Assembly (NCBI RefSeq): GCF_029761915.1
Contig: NZ_CP121695.1
Span: forward strand, 186,001 to 250,000
DNA from: Bradyrhizobium sp. CB1650
GTDB lineage: Bacteria > Pseudomonadota > Alphaproteobacteria > Rhizobiales > Xanthobacteraceae
Reading direction: 5' to 3'
DNA: 64,000 nt
The translations under genes were made by a program, and so were the position numbers. Below, piece by piece: positions 46,938 to 55,702 of this stretch. Every line of letters begins with the position of its first letter. Positions within the stretch are counted from its first letter, which is position 1. The notes under the pieces were generated by a model. That model had not been told where the DNA came from, ran no database searches, and saw nothing but the letters and a program-made list of their open reading frames with translations.

Positions 46938-48287
46938 ATGTCCGCTCCCCAACCGCCCTGGACGATTTTCCTCCGCTTCCTCGCGCCGTTGATGCTGAGC
47001 AACGCGCTGCAATCGCTGTTCGGGACCGTCAGCAATGTCTATCTCGGCCAGATGATCGGCGTCGACGCGCTCGCGGCGGTCTCGGCGTTCTTTCCGGTGA
47101 TGTTCTTCCTGTTCGCTTTCGTCATGGGTCTGAGCACCGGCGCCACCGTGCTGATCGGCCAGGCCTTTGGCGCGGGCGAGCAGGGCAAGATCAAGATCGT
47201 CACGGGCACAACGCTCGCGATCGGCCTATTGCTCGCAGTCTCAGTGGCGATCGTCGGCGGACTCTTCAGCCGGCAATTGATGATGGCGCTCGCTACCCCT
47301 TCGAACATTCTCGACCAGGCCAGCGCCTATGCCCGCATCATGCTGGTCACGATGCCGCTCGGCTTCATCTTCCTGCTGATGACAGCCATGATCCGCGGCG
47401 TCGGGGACACGCTCACGCCGCTGCTGGCGCTGGCGCTGTCGACCGTGATCGGTCTTGCGCTCACGCCTATCCTGATCCACGGCGCATTCGGGTTGCCGGC
47501 CGCCGGCATCACCAGCCCGGCCTGGGCGTCGGGGATAGCCAATGCATTGACGCTGATCGTGCTGGCGGCCCATCTGCTCCGGAAAAAGCATGCGCTGGCA
47601 CCGGATGCAGCGCTTCTGCGTCATCTGCGGATCGACCCCGCCATGCTCGGCAAGATCCTCGGCATCGGGCTGCCCAGCGCGATCGGCATGGTCGTGATGG
47701 CAATTGCCGAGCTGGTGCTGCTTGGCCTCGTCAACAGTTTCGGGTCGGATGCAACCGCCGCCTACGGCGCCGTCAATCAAGTGATGGGCTATACGCAGTT
47801 CACGGCGATGTCGATTTCGATCGCCGTCTCGATCCTCGGGGCTCAAGCCATCGGTGGCGGCGACAGGTCCCGCCTCGATGGCATCGTGCGAACCGGCCTC
47901 AAGTTCAACCTCGCCCTGACCGGCGGGCTGGTGGCATTGCTCTACCTGGCAGCGCGCCCCGTGCTCGGCATCTTCATCACCGACGCCGCCGTGCTCGATC
48001 TCGCCCAGGGATTGCTCCACGTTGCGTTGTGGAGCTCGGTGCCGTTCGGTATGGCGACAGTGTTTTCGGGAGCCATGCGCGCCGCCGGCGTCGCCTTGAC
48101 GCCGATGCTGCTGTCGATCTTTGCCATCGTCGCGATCGAACTGCCGTCTGCGGTGATCATGAGCCGGACGGTCGGCATACAGGGCGTGTGGGCCGCCTAT
48201 CCGATCGTATTCTGCGCCATGTTCATTTTGCAGATGGGCTATTACGCGCTGATCTGGCGCAAGCGCGCGAGCCGGCGTCTGATCTGA
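46938..48287 (+). CDS. MATE-family efflux transporter
   Basis: 449-residue integral membrane protein with twelve predicted helices in the MATE two-bundle layout: FLRFLAPLMLSNALQSLFGTVSNVYLGQMIG at the start and the second-half GIGLPSAIGMVVMAIAELVLLGLV. MATE pumps export cationic drugs or metabolites with Na+ or H+. ATG 46938 is chosen as it starts the soluble N-terminal tail; upstream extension is unsupported. Follows DUF2239 after 88 bp in the same direction. Substrate unknown. Confidence 0.92.
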   Translation: MSAPQPPWTIFLRFLAPLMLSNALQSLFGTVSNVYLGQMIGVDALAAVSAFFPVMFFLFAFVMGLSTGATVLIGQAFGAGEQGKIKIVTGTTLAIGLLLAVSVAIVGGLFSRQLMMALATPSNILDQASAYARIMLVTMPLGFIFLLMTAMIRGVGDTLTPLLALALSTVIGLALTPILIHGAFGLPAAGITSPAWASGIANALTLIVLAAHLLRKKHALAPDAALLRHLRIDPAMLGKILGIGLPSAIGMVVMAIAELVLLGLVNSFGSDATAAYGAVNQVMGYTQFTAMSISIAVSILGAQAIGGGDRSRLDGIVRTGLKFNLALTGGLVALLYLAARPVLGIFITDAAVLDLAQGLLHVALWSSVPFGMATVFSGAMRAAGVALTPMLLSIFAIVAIELPSAVIMSRTVGIQGVWAAYPIVFCAMFILQMGYYALIWRKRASRRLI

Positions 48288-48381
48288 CGGGGTCATCAAA
48301 GTATTATGACCATCATTAAACGGTGGACCTGCGGCGCGCTCTGCGCCACAATGCAAAAAAGAGCCGTCAGGGAGGACGATT

Positions 48382-48990
48382 TTGACCCGCACAGCCCCGC
48401 AGTTCCTGTTCGATTTCGGCAGTCCCAACGCCTATCTCAGCCACGAGGCGATCCCGGCGATCGAGAAGCGGATCGGCGTGAAATTCGAGTATGTGCCGAT
48501 CCTGCTCGGCGGCATCTTCAAGGCAACCAACAACAAGTCGCCGGCCGAGACGCTCGCGGGCATCAAGAACAAACGTGAATTCCAGGCGGTCGAGACCGAA
48601 CGCTTCATCAAGCGCTTTCAGGTCCAGCCTTGCGTCTGGAATCCGCATTTCCCCGTCAACACGCTGAACCTGATGCGCGCGGCAATCGCGGCTCAGATCG
48701 AAGGCGTGTTCGAGCAATATGTCGAGGCCGCCTTTCATCACATGTGGCGCGAGCCGAAGAAGATGGACGATCCCGAAGTCGCGATGAAGGCGCTCGCATC
48801 ATCCGGGCTCGATGCGCGGAAGCTGCTCAGCCGCTCCCAGGAGCCGGAGGTGAAGGCGAAGCTGATCAAGAACACCGAGGAGGCCGTGGCGCGCGGCGCG
48901 TTCGGCTCGCCGACTTTCTTCGTCGGCAACGAGATGTTCTTCGGCAAGGAGCAGTTGCGCGAAGTCGAGGAGATGGTGTCGGGAAAGTGA
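48382..48990 (+). CDS. 2-hydroxychromene-2-carboxylate isomerase-like, DsbA-fold protein
   Basis: 202-residue DsbA/GST-kappa-like protein: FLFDFGSPNAYLSH replaces the CxxC site of DsbA with Ser, as in the HCCA isomerase branch; GSPTFFVGNEMFFGKEQL is the cis-Pro and C-terminal motif. Family members use glutathione in naphthalene-type degradation, but many are of unknown substrate. TTG 48382 is the start: GGAGG lies six bases upstream and no ATG is near. A GGTCAT-N9-ATGACC dyad lies 70 bp upstream. Confidence 0.88.
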   Translation: MTRTAPQFLFDFGSPNAYLSHEAIPAIEKRIGVKFEYVPILLGGIFKATNNKSPAETLAGIKNKREFQAVETERFIKRFQVQPCVWNPHFPVNTLNLMRAAIAAQIEGVFEQYVEAAFHHMWREPKKMDDPEVAMKALASSGLDARKLLSRSQEPEVKAKLIKNTEEAVARGAFGSPTFFVGNEMFFGKEQLREVEEMVSGK

Positions 48991-48996
48991 AGCGCG

Positions 48997-49064
48997 CGAA
49001 TGGCGAGTAGCGAATAGCGAGTGGAAATCTCGATTGCTATTCGCTACTCCCTATTCGCCATTCG
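48997..49064. repeat. Palindromic repeat built from GCGAATAG units
   Basis: CGAATGGCGAGTAGCGAATAG on the left pairs with CTATTCGCTACTCCCTATTC and GCCATTCG on the right around a short loop. The unit GCGA(A/G)TAG recurs. A similar element lies at 62983-63046. Confidence 0.8.
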
Positions 49065-49088
49065 CCAAGAATAACAATGGAGCATCCC

Positions 49089-50012
49089 ATGCGTATCCTC
49101 GTGGTCGGCGCCGGCGCCATCGGCGGCTATTTTGGTGGCAGGCTGTTGCAGGCCGGCCGCGACGTCACCTTCCTGGTCCGGCCGCGACGCGCCAGCGAGC
49201 TTGCAAGTGCCGGCCTCGTCATCAAGAGCCCGAATGGCGACGTGACGCTGAAAGACCCGCCTCGGGTCGAGTCGGACAAGCTGAAAGACAAATTCGACGT
49301 GGTGCTCCTGAGCTGCAAGGCATTCGATCTCGACGACGCCATCAAGTCGTTTGCGGCGGCGGTGGGCCCGAACACGGCGATCATTCCGATGCTCAACGGC
49401 ATGAAGCATCTCGACGTGCTCGACCAGAAGTTCGGCGCCGAACGCGTGCTCGGCGGGCTCTGCGCGATCGCCGCGACGCTGAACGAGAAGCGCGAGGTGG
49501 TGCAGCTCCAGCCGATGCAGTCGATCGGTTACGGCGAGCGCGACGGCAAGCTATCGGATCGCGTCAAGGCGATCGACGAGGCCTTCAAGAGCGGCATCAA
49601 CGGTGCCACCGCCAGCCAGAACATCATGCAGGACATGTGGGAGAAGTGGGTGTTCCTCTCTTCGCTTGCCGCTTCGACCAGCCTGATGCGGACCTCAGTC
49701 GGCAATATCCTCGCCGCCCCCGGCGGCAAGGATTTTCTGCTCGGTATGCTGGATGAAACCAGCGCAATCGCCGCCGCGTCGGGCTATGCGCCGGGCGGGC
49801 CGTTCTTCGAGCGCGTCAAGGGCAACCTGACCACCGAGGGCTCGCCGATGACGGCATCGATGTTTCGCGACATCAAGGCGGGCCTTCCGGTCGAGGCCGA
49901 TCACGTCATCGGCGATCTCATCGCCCGCGGCGATGCCGCCAAGGTGCCGGTGCCGAAGCTGCGCATCGCCTATACCCATCTGAAGGCGTATGAGAATCAA
50001 CGGGCGGGGTAG
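49089..50012 (+). CDS. 2-Dehydropantoate 2-reductase family protein
   Basis: 307-residue PanE/ApbA-type NADPH-dependent ketoacid reductase. MRILVVGAGAIGGYFGGRL holds the Rossmann loop, VVLLSCKAFDLDDAI the cofactor Lys, MLNGM a family motif, and MWEKWVF the catalytic Lys. The last step of the pantoate branch is its known role, but paralogues are common in rhizobia and no pan genes lie near, so the symbol is withheld. ATG 49089 is six bases after GGAG; an earlier ATG at 49077 lacks a site. Confidence 0.87.
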   Translation: MRILVVGAGAIGGYFGGRLLQAGRDVTFLVRPRRASELASAGLVIKSPNGDVTLKDPPRVESDKLKDKFDVVLLSCKAFDLDDAIKSFAAAVGPNTAIIPMLNGMKHLDVLDQKFGAERVLGGLCAIAATLNEKREVVQLQPMQSIGYGERDGKLSDRVKAIDEAFKSGINGATASQNIMQDMWEKWVFLSSLAASTSLMRTSVGNILAAPGGKDFLLGMLDETSAIAAASGYAPGGPFFERVKGNLTTEGSPMTASMFRDIKAGLPVEADHVIGDLIARGDAAKVPVPKLRIAYTHLKAYENQRAG

Positions 50013-50026
50013 CCTCAAACTCCATT

Positions 50027-50071
50027 GTCGTCTCGGACAAGCGAACGAAGTGAGGGCTGATCCGGGACGAC
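50027..50071. repeat. Short palindromic repeat
   Basis: GTCGTCTCGGA and TCCGGGACGAC form imperfect arms around a 23-base loop, between the converging PanE-like and cytochrome genes. Confidence 0.6.
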
Positions 50072-50099
50072 GGCCTGTATTAGCGGGCGCAACTCCGCG

Positions 50100-50693
50100 C
50101 TACTGCAAATGCGCGAGATAATGTGCCAGCGCGGTGATCTCCTCGTCGCTCAGCGAATAGGCGATGTCGGCCATCGCCGCGACGCCGCCGCCGACGCGTA
50201 AGCCGGCCTTGTAGTCGTGCAGCGCCTTCACGAGATATTCCTCACGCTGGCCGGCTAGCCGCGCCACCGCCTTGGTGCCGGCGTAGGTGTCGGTGTGACA
50301 TGAGGCGCAGCGGCGTCCGGCGGCGGCCTGTGCGCCCTTCCTGGACAGGTCGGGATTCTTGTCCTCCGGTCCCTTCGGCGGCGTCAGCGAGGCGAAATAA
50401 GCGCCGAGATTGCGGATGTCCTCGTTGTTGAGCTCCTCGACGATCGGCTGCATCTGCTCGTTCTTGCGCGAGCCGGCGCGAAAGAACACGAGCTGCCATT
50501 GCAGGAATTGATCCGGCTGACCGGCGATCGAGGGGATGTTCTCGGTCTGCGAGATGCCGTTCTCGCCGTGGCAGCCCGCGCAGGCTGCGGCTTTCTCCTT
50601 GACGGCGGCGGCATCCGCGGCTTGGACCGGGACAGCGCCGAGCGAAAGAAGCGCAAGCGCGCTGATGGCGTGCAAGATGGATTGCCGGCGCAT
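50100..50693 (-). CDS. Exported dihaem cytochrome c (c4-like)
   Basis: 197-residue periplasmic protein with a Sec signal (ILHAISALALLSLGAVPVQAADA) and two CxxCH haem sites, CAGCH and CASCH, with the conserved LAGQREEYLVKAL and the late AHYLAHLQ of the c4 type. Such two-haem cytochromes pass electrons to terminal oxidases. It is downstream of the PQQ-type dehydrogenase gene on the same strand (188 bp apart), so it may be its electron acceptor. ATG 50693 begins a normal signal peptide. Confidence 0.92.
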   Translation of the reverse strand: MRRQSILHAISALALLSLGAVPVQAADAAAVKEKAAACAGCHGENGISQTENIPSIAGQPDQFLQWQLVFFRAGSRKNEQMQPIVEELNNEDIRNLGAYFASLTPPKGPEDKNPDLSRKGAQAAAGRRCASCHTDTYAGTKAVARLAGQREEYLVKALHDYKAGLRVGGGVAAMADIAYSLSDEEITALAHYLAHLQ

Positions 50694-50720
50694 GATCGAA
50701 GATTCCACATTAGCAGGCTC

Positions 50721-50816
50721 GTCATTCCGGGGCGTGCGAAGCACGAGCCCGGAATCGATAACCACCGGTCGGGGTTATGGGTTCCGGACTTGCGCTGTCG
50801 CGCGATCCGGAACGAC
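50721..50816. repeat. Palindromic repeat (ATTCCGGG type)
   Basis: GTCATTCCGGGGCGTGCGAAG... and GCGATCCGGAACGACGAT form imperfect outer arms with inner hairpins. Between the dehydrogenase and cytochrome genes. Same family as 5924, 17580 and 45396. Confidence 0.65.
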
Positions 50817-50881
50817 GATGAGGTTGCAAGCAAAGAGACTGCGGCCGCCTCATGGCCACCGCAGCCTCGTGTCGTCGTGCG

Positions 50882-52153
50882 CTACTTCTTGCTGTAGCTG
50901 ATGCGGTAGATCGCGCCAGCCCAGTCGTCGGCGACGAGGATCGAGCCGTCCTTGGCGAGGATGATGTCGTCGGGACGGCCGAGATAGCCCTGGTCACCCT
51001 CGATCCAACCGGAGGCGAACACCTCCTGCTTGGCGTTCTTGCCGTCCGGCCCGACGATCACGCGCATGATGCGGCCACCCTGGTACTTGTGACGGTTCCA
51101 GGAGCCGTGTTCGGCGATCAGGATGTTGTTCTTGTACTCGGCCGGGAATTGGTCGCCGGTGTAGAACTTCATGCCGAGCGGCGCGACATGCGCGCCGAGA
51201 TTCAGCACGGGCGGCGTGAACTCGGAGCATTTGTGGCCCATCGCGAACTTCGGATCGGGCAGGTCGCCCTGATGGCAATAGGGATAGCCGAAATGCTCGC
51301 CGATCTTGTTGATCATGTTGAGCTTGTCTGACGGCAGATCGTCGCTGACCCAGTCCCGCGCGTTCTCGGTGAACCAGTACTTGCCGGTGCGCGGATCGAC
51401 GTCGCCGCCGACCGAGTTGCGGACGCCGAGCGCCCAGGTTTCGGCATTGCCGGTCTTGGGATCGACGCGCCGGATCTGCGAGACACTGGTCGGGGGAATG
51501 CCGATGTTGAAGGGCGGTCCGAACGGAATGTAGAACCAGCCTTCCTTGTCGACCGCGATGTACTTCCAGCCATGCGCGGCATAGGACGGCATGTCGTCAT
51601 AGACGACCTTGCCTTCGCCGAGATTGTCGAGCTTGGCTTCGGCATCGTCGTAGCGGATCAGCTTGTCGACGGCGATGACGTAGAGCGCGCCGTCCCTGAA
51701 GGCCAGACCCGTGGGCATGTTCAGCCCTTTGAGGATGGTCTTGACCTCCTTCTTCCCGTTGTTGTCCTTGATGGCATAGACGTTGCCGAGGCCGAACGAG
51801 CCGACGAACAGCGTGCCCTTGTCACCCCAGGCCATCTGCCGCGCGGCCAGCACGCCCGACGCCCACACCTCGATCTTGAAGCCCGCCGGCAGCTTGATCT
51901 TCTTCATCATCGCCGCAAGCTCGGCGTCCGACGCGCCCGTCGGCGGCCCGGACGGCGGCGCCAGCCCCTTCTGCGCCTCGGTCTCGTCGCCCAGGAACCA
52001 GTCGTCCGGCGGATGGGTCCAGAACTCCTTGGTGCCGGACTCGTATTTCTTCAGCGCCCGGCCCTTGTCCTGCTGTTGCTGCGCACTGACAACGCTCGTC
52101 CCCGCGAGAAGGGCAACCGCTGCAAGCGCAAAAACGGATCGATGGAATTTCAT
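50882..52153 (-). CDS. PQQ-dependent sugar dehydrogenase-type protein (glucose/sorbosone family)
   Basis: 423-residue exported protein: Sec signal (FALAAVALLAGTSVVSAQ), then a six-bladed beta-propeller of the glucose/sorbosone dehydrogenase type (LFVGSFGLGNVYAI, DWVSDDLPSDKLNMI, GYPYCHQGDLPDP, IAEHGSWNRHKYQGG, LGRPDDIILAKDGSILVADDWAG). The propeller repeats and the HGSWNR site match soluble PQQ aldose dehydrogenases; whether PQQ binds is inferred. Electrons probably go to the dihaem cytochrome c encoded next. Substrate may be a sugar or aldehyde. Confidence 0.87.
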   Translation of the reverse strand: MKFHRSVFALAAVALLAGTSVVSAQQQQDKGRALKKYESGTKEFWTHPPDDWFLGDETEAQKGLAPPSGPPTGASDAELAAMMKKIKLPAGFKIEVWASGVLAARQMAWGDKGTLFVGSFGLGNVYAIKDNNGKKEVKTILKGLNMPTGLAFRDGALYVIAVDKLIRYDDAEAKLDNLGEGKVVYDDMPSYAAHGWKYIAVDKEGWFYIPFGPPFNIGIPPTSVSQIRRVDPKTGNAETWALGVRNSVGGDVDPRTGKYWFTENARDWVSDDLPSDKLNMINKIGEHFGYPYCHQGDLPDPKFAMGHKCSEFTPPVLNLGAHVAPLGMKFYTGDQFPAEYKNNILIAEHGSWNRHKYQGGRIMRVIVGPDGKNAKQEVFASGWIEGDQGYLGRPDDIILAKDGSILVADDWAGAIYRISYSKK

Positions 52154-52537
52154 CGCGTCACTCCCCTAAGGCAGCCATCCGGGCTGCACATTATTTTGTT
52201 TTGCTAGTCGAGTAGGCGAAGTTCGGAGTCTGTCGAGAGATCAGACCGAAAAAGGTTAGCACATCTGCGAGTGGTGAGAAGCGCGGCACGCGCAGCGTGA
52301 TTGGGCTCAAATAAAAATTGACACGGGATTTCCCTGAAGGCGAACGCGACGACGATGACGATCTCGCTGCAACGCGGAATCAAAACGGCGCTCGGCTAAT
52401 TTGCAGGCAGTACGAGGATCCGGTCGCGCAAAAATCCCGAAAACAACCCCATGCAAAGTAGAGCAGCTCAGGCCATTTTGCTGCCTGTGACGCTCGGCAG
52501 ACATTTGACGCGTCAAGCAAAACAGCAAACGCGGCGA
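52154..52537. other. Gene-free region upstream of the PQQ-type dehydrogenase gene
   Basis: About 380 bp between the dehydrogenase start and the end of the epimerase gene. AT-richer near 52195 (TTATTTTGTTTTGC) where a leftward promoter is likely. No convincing gene, palindrome or repeat was seen. Confidence 0.55.
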
Positions 52538-53524
52538 TTACGAGGCGACGGGATAAGGCCCATCGTCGAACACCGTGTCATGATAGCCTTTCGACCCGAC
52601 CTCGCGCGCCAAAGTGCTGCGAAAATCCTGCCCCCGACCAAGGCTGTGCAGCACATGCGCGAAGTCGAATTCAGGCCGCCAACCCAGGTCACGCCGCGCG
52701 CGCTCGTTGACATAGACACGGTCAATCTCGGGAAATAGTCGCCAACCACGCGCCGCATAGAGCTGCGTACAATCCGGATAAAGCTCGCGCACGACACCGG
52801 CCGCATCGCGCGCCAGAGCCGCGAGATGGCGCGGCTCGAACGGGCTCGTGGCCGAGACTACGTAACGTCCGAAGCCAATCTTCGGCGCGCGTTCGACGGC
52901 GAGCAGATGGGCGCTGACGGCGTCCGCGATATCGAGACGGCGATAGAGCAGCTCGTTGGCCTGCGCGTTCTCCAGCGCGTAAGCCGCGCGCATCGCCGGA
53001 TCGTCATCGTCTTCCGGAAAGAAACGGGAGGTCCGGAGGATCACGATCGGAAGCCGGTGCTCGCGAAAGAACAGCTCGCACAGATTCTCCGCCATCAGCT
53101 TCGTCGTGCCGTAGACGTTCTTCGGCACCGAGGTCAGATCCTCGGTGACCCAGACGGCGGCCTGTCCCGCCTCCGGCTGGAGCTGCGAGCCGAACGCGCT
53201 GGTGGTGCTGGTGAAGACGAAGCTGCGCACGCCGGCGGCCACCGCCGCCTCGAGCAGATTGAGCGTGCCGGTGACGTTGGTGTCGACGAAATCCTGCTTG
53301 GCGTGGGTCGCCACATGCGGCTTGTGCAGCGTCGCGGTATGGATGACGGCGGTGACGCCTTCCATCTGGGTCCGCACGAAGCCGGGATCGGTGATCGAGC
53401 CGACGGCATCGGTGAAGGCTGATTTCTTCAAATCAATCCCATGCACCGGTGAACCGCGTCCCCGCAGCGTCCTGACGATGGCTTCCCCGAGGTGACCGGC
53501 GCTGCCCGTGACCAGAATTGTCAT
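52538..53524 (-). CDS. NAD-dependent epimerase/dehydratase (extended SDR)
   Basis: 328-residue extended SDR: TILVTGSAGHLGEAIV is the GxxGxxG loop, VFTSTTSAFG the Ser region, and VYGTTKLMAEN the YxxxK pair, all in place, so catalysis is expected. The latter half (FPEIDRVYVNERARRDLGWRPEFDF) is typical of nucleotide-sugar epimerases. ATG 53524 starts at the first strand. It precedes tRNA-Gly. Substrate unknown; no other nucleotide-sugar genes are adjacent. Confidence 0.87.
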   Translation of the reverse strand: MTILVTGSAGHLGEAIVRTLRGRGSPVHGIDLKKSAFTDAVGSITDPGFVRTQMEGVTAVIHTATLHKPHVATHAKQDFVDTNVTGTLNLLEAAVAAGVRSFVFTSTTSAFGSQLQPEAGQAAVWVTEDLTSVPKNVYGTTKLMAENLCELFFREHRLPIVILRTSRFFPEDDDDPAMRAAYALENAQANELLYRRLDIADAVSAHLLAVERAPKIGFGRYVVSATSPFEPRHLAALARDAAGVVRELYPDCTQLYAARGWRLFPEIDRVYVNERARRDLGWRPEFDFAHVLHSLGRGQDFRSTLAREVGSKGYHDTVFDDGPYPVAS

Positions 53525-53600
53525 TGCAGATCCAATAGAGCCGCCAGCGGCGCGGCGAACCACGATCCGTTCCGGCTTGGCTGGATGCTCTGGGAAAAAC

Positions 53601-53675
<75 letters not shown>

Positions 53676-53950
53676 ATCCTGTGTCGGTCGCATGACGCGC
53701 CGGCAACGGCTGTCGTATGCCAAAAGCGGGCGGCGAATGCAACAGCTACCGGCGGCATAGATGCGCATTTGCAGCCCTATATGGACCCCATTCCCGGTCG
53801 AATCGACCCGAAATGGCTGGGAACCGCCGAATCGGCGCTTGTGGATTGAAATTCGGCCGTCCCGGCCCAATTTTAGGAGCCGACAGCACAGCATATGCAT
53901 TGGCGACGTGCTAAAGAGCCGCCATTCCAGACATCAGACGAGGGGATTCC

Positions 53951-54874
53951 GTGACGATCATCGACCAGGGTAACGGAGCGACGGGCCCGGCTGCGGCCGA
54001 TCTGATCAAGGACACGACCACCCAGACCTTCGTGAAGGACGTCATCGAGGAGTCGAAGCGCCAGCCGGTGCTGATCGACTTCTGGGCGGAATGGTGCGGC
54101 CCCTGTCGCCAGCTCACCCCGGTACTGGAAAAGGCGGTCCGGGCGGCCAAGGGCAAGGTCAAGATGGTCAAGATGAACATCGACCAGCATCCGGCGATCC
54201 CGGGCCAGATGGGCATCCAGTCGATCCCGGCCGTGATTGCCTTCGTCAACGGCCAGCCGGCGGACGGTTTCATGGGCGCGGTGCCCGAGAGCCAGGTCAA
54301 CGCCTTCATCGAGCGGCTGACCAAGGGCGTCACCGCACCGGGCGAGGTCAATGTCGACGAGATCGTGAAGGAGGCCGAGGCGGTGCTCGCCGAGGGCGAC
54401 GCGGCCGCGGCCGCACAGATTTATGCCGAGGCGCTGCACCATGATGCGACGAACATCGCGGCCCTTGCCGGGCTCGCGAAGTGCTACGCCGTCTCCGGTG
54501 CCATGGAGCAGGCCAAGCAGACGCTCGCCATGGTTCCGGAATCCAAGCGCAACGAGCCCGCGGTAAAGGCCGTGCAGGCCGCGATCGATCTCGCCGAACA
54601 GGCCAAATCGCTGGGACCGGTCGCCGAGCTGGAGCAGAAGGTCGCAGCAGACCCGCTCGATCATCAGGCGCGATTCGATCTTGCGACGGCCCTCAACGCG
54701 CAGGGCAATCGCGCGGCCGCCACCGACCATCTCCTCGAGATCGTCAAGCGCGACCGTAAATGGAAGGATGACGGCGCCCGCAAGCAGCTCGTGCAGTTAT
54801 TCGAGGCCTGGGGCAGCACCGACGATGCAACGGTCGAGGGACGAAAGCGCTTATCGACGATCCTGTTCTCGTAA
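53951..54874 (+). CDS. Thioredoxin-TPR co-chaperone (CnoX/YbbN-like)
   Basis: 307-residue protein: thioredoxin domain (residues 20-125) with the active site WAEWCGPC (Cys49, Cys52), then a helical TPR-like C-terminal half (residues 135-300). This architecture matches CnoX/YbbN, a redox-active holdase that protects proteins from oxidation and hands them to chaperones. E. coli CnoX has a SxxC site; the intact CxxC here suggests oxidoreductase activity as well. GTG 53951 follows AGGGG by six bases. Confidence 0.9.
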   Translation: MTIIDQGNGATGPAAADLIKDTTTQTFVKDVIEESKRQPVLIDFWAEWCGPCRQLTPVLEKAVRAAKGKVKMVKMNIDQHPAIPGQMGIQSIPAVIAFVNGQPADGFMGAVPESQVNAFIERLTKGVTAPGEVNVDEIVKEAEAVLAEGDAAAAAQIYAEALHHDATNIAALAGLAKCYAVSGAMEQAKQTLAMVPESKRNEPAVKAVQAAIDLAEQAKSLGPVAELEQKVAADPLDHQARFDLATALNAQGNRAAATDHLLEIVKRDRKWKDDGARKQLVQLFEAWGSTDDATVEGRKRLSTILFS

Positions 54875-54910
54875 GCGCGAGCTAGAGTGCGACGAGCTTG
54901 GGCCGCGCCG

Positions 54911-54985
54911 TCATCGCGCTTTAGGTCTTTATTTGAGCATGATCTTTTCGGAAAATCGCTGCACTCTCTTCCGGATCATGCTCTA
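54911..54985. repeat. Dispersed RIME-like repeat, copy 1
   Basis: 75-base element beginning TCATCGCGCTTTAGG and holding GAGCATGATC and GATCATGCTC as inverted arms. About 69 of 75 bases match the copy at 62630-62704. It lies between the CnoX-like gene and the Lon-substrate-domain gene. Confidence 0.85.
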
Positions 54986-55012
54986 GCCGACGTCAGCGGA
55001 GACCGGGCACAG

Positions 55013-55690
55013 ATGCCGATCAATATCGAATATCGCGGGCCCGCCGACCTTCCCGAGATCATCCCGGTGTTTCCGCTGCCCGGCGCGCTGTTGTTGCCGC
55101 GCGGCCAGATGCCGCTCAACATCTTCGAGCCGCGCTACCTCGCGATGGTCGACGACTCCTTGCGCGACGGCCATCGCCTGATCGGCATGATTCAGCCGGA
55201 CGTGGCGCATTCGCCGAAGAATGCCGACAAGCCGGCGCTGTTCCGCGTCGGCTGCGTCGGTCGCATCACCCAGCTCGCCGAATCCGGCGACGGCCGCTAC
55301 ATCCTCGAGCTCACCGGCATTACGCGCTTCAAGGTGGTCGAGGAGCTCGACGTGCTCACGGCCTACCGGCAGTGCAAGGTGGATTTCTTCGCGTTCGCCG
55401 ACGACTTCACCGCCCGCAAGGGCGAGGATGACGTCAATCGCGAGGCGCTGCTTGCGGCGCTGGCGGACTTTTTGAAGGCCAACAATCTCAAGGTCGACTG
55501 GGAAGGCGTCGAGAGTGCGCCCAACGAGGCCCTCGTCAATGCGCTGGCGATGATGTCGCCCTACGGCCCGGCCGAGAAGCAGGCCATGCTGGAGGCGCCG
55601 GACCTGAAGACCCGCGCCGAAATCCTGATCGCTGTGACCGAGATGGATCTCGCCAAGAAGCGCACCTCGGGCGATCCGCCGTTGCAGTGA
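55013..55690 (+). CDS. Lon-protease substrate-binding (LON_substr_bdg) domain protein
   Basis: 225-residue protein made up of the N-terminal domain of Lon without the ATPase or protease: IIPVFPLPGALLLPRGQMPLNIFEPRYLAM and RVGCVGRITQLAES, ILELTGITRFKV are the domain motifs. The C-terminal helical part is as in other stand-alone versions. Role unknown, possibly adaptor-like. ATG 55013 begins the conserved N-terminus. It follows the CnoX-like gene after a dispersed repeat. Confidence 0.9.
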   Translation: MPINIEYRGPADLPEIIPVFPLPGALLLPRGQMPLNIFEPRYLAMVDDSLRDGHRLIGMIQPDVAHSPKNADKPALFRVGCVGRITQLAESGDGRYILELTGITRFKVVEELDVLTAYRQCKVDFFAFADDFTARKGEDDVNREALLAALADFLKANNLKVDWEGVESAPNEALVNALAMMSPYGPAEKQAMLEAPDLKTRAEILIAVTEMDLAKKRTSGDPPLQ

Positions 55691-55702
55691 CGGCCTGATG
55701 GC

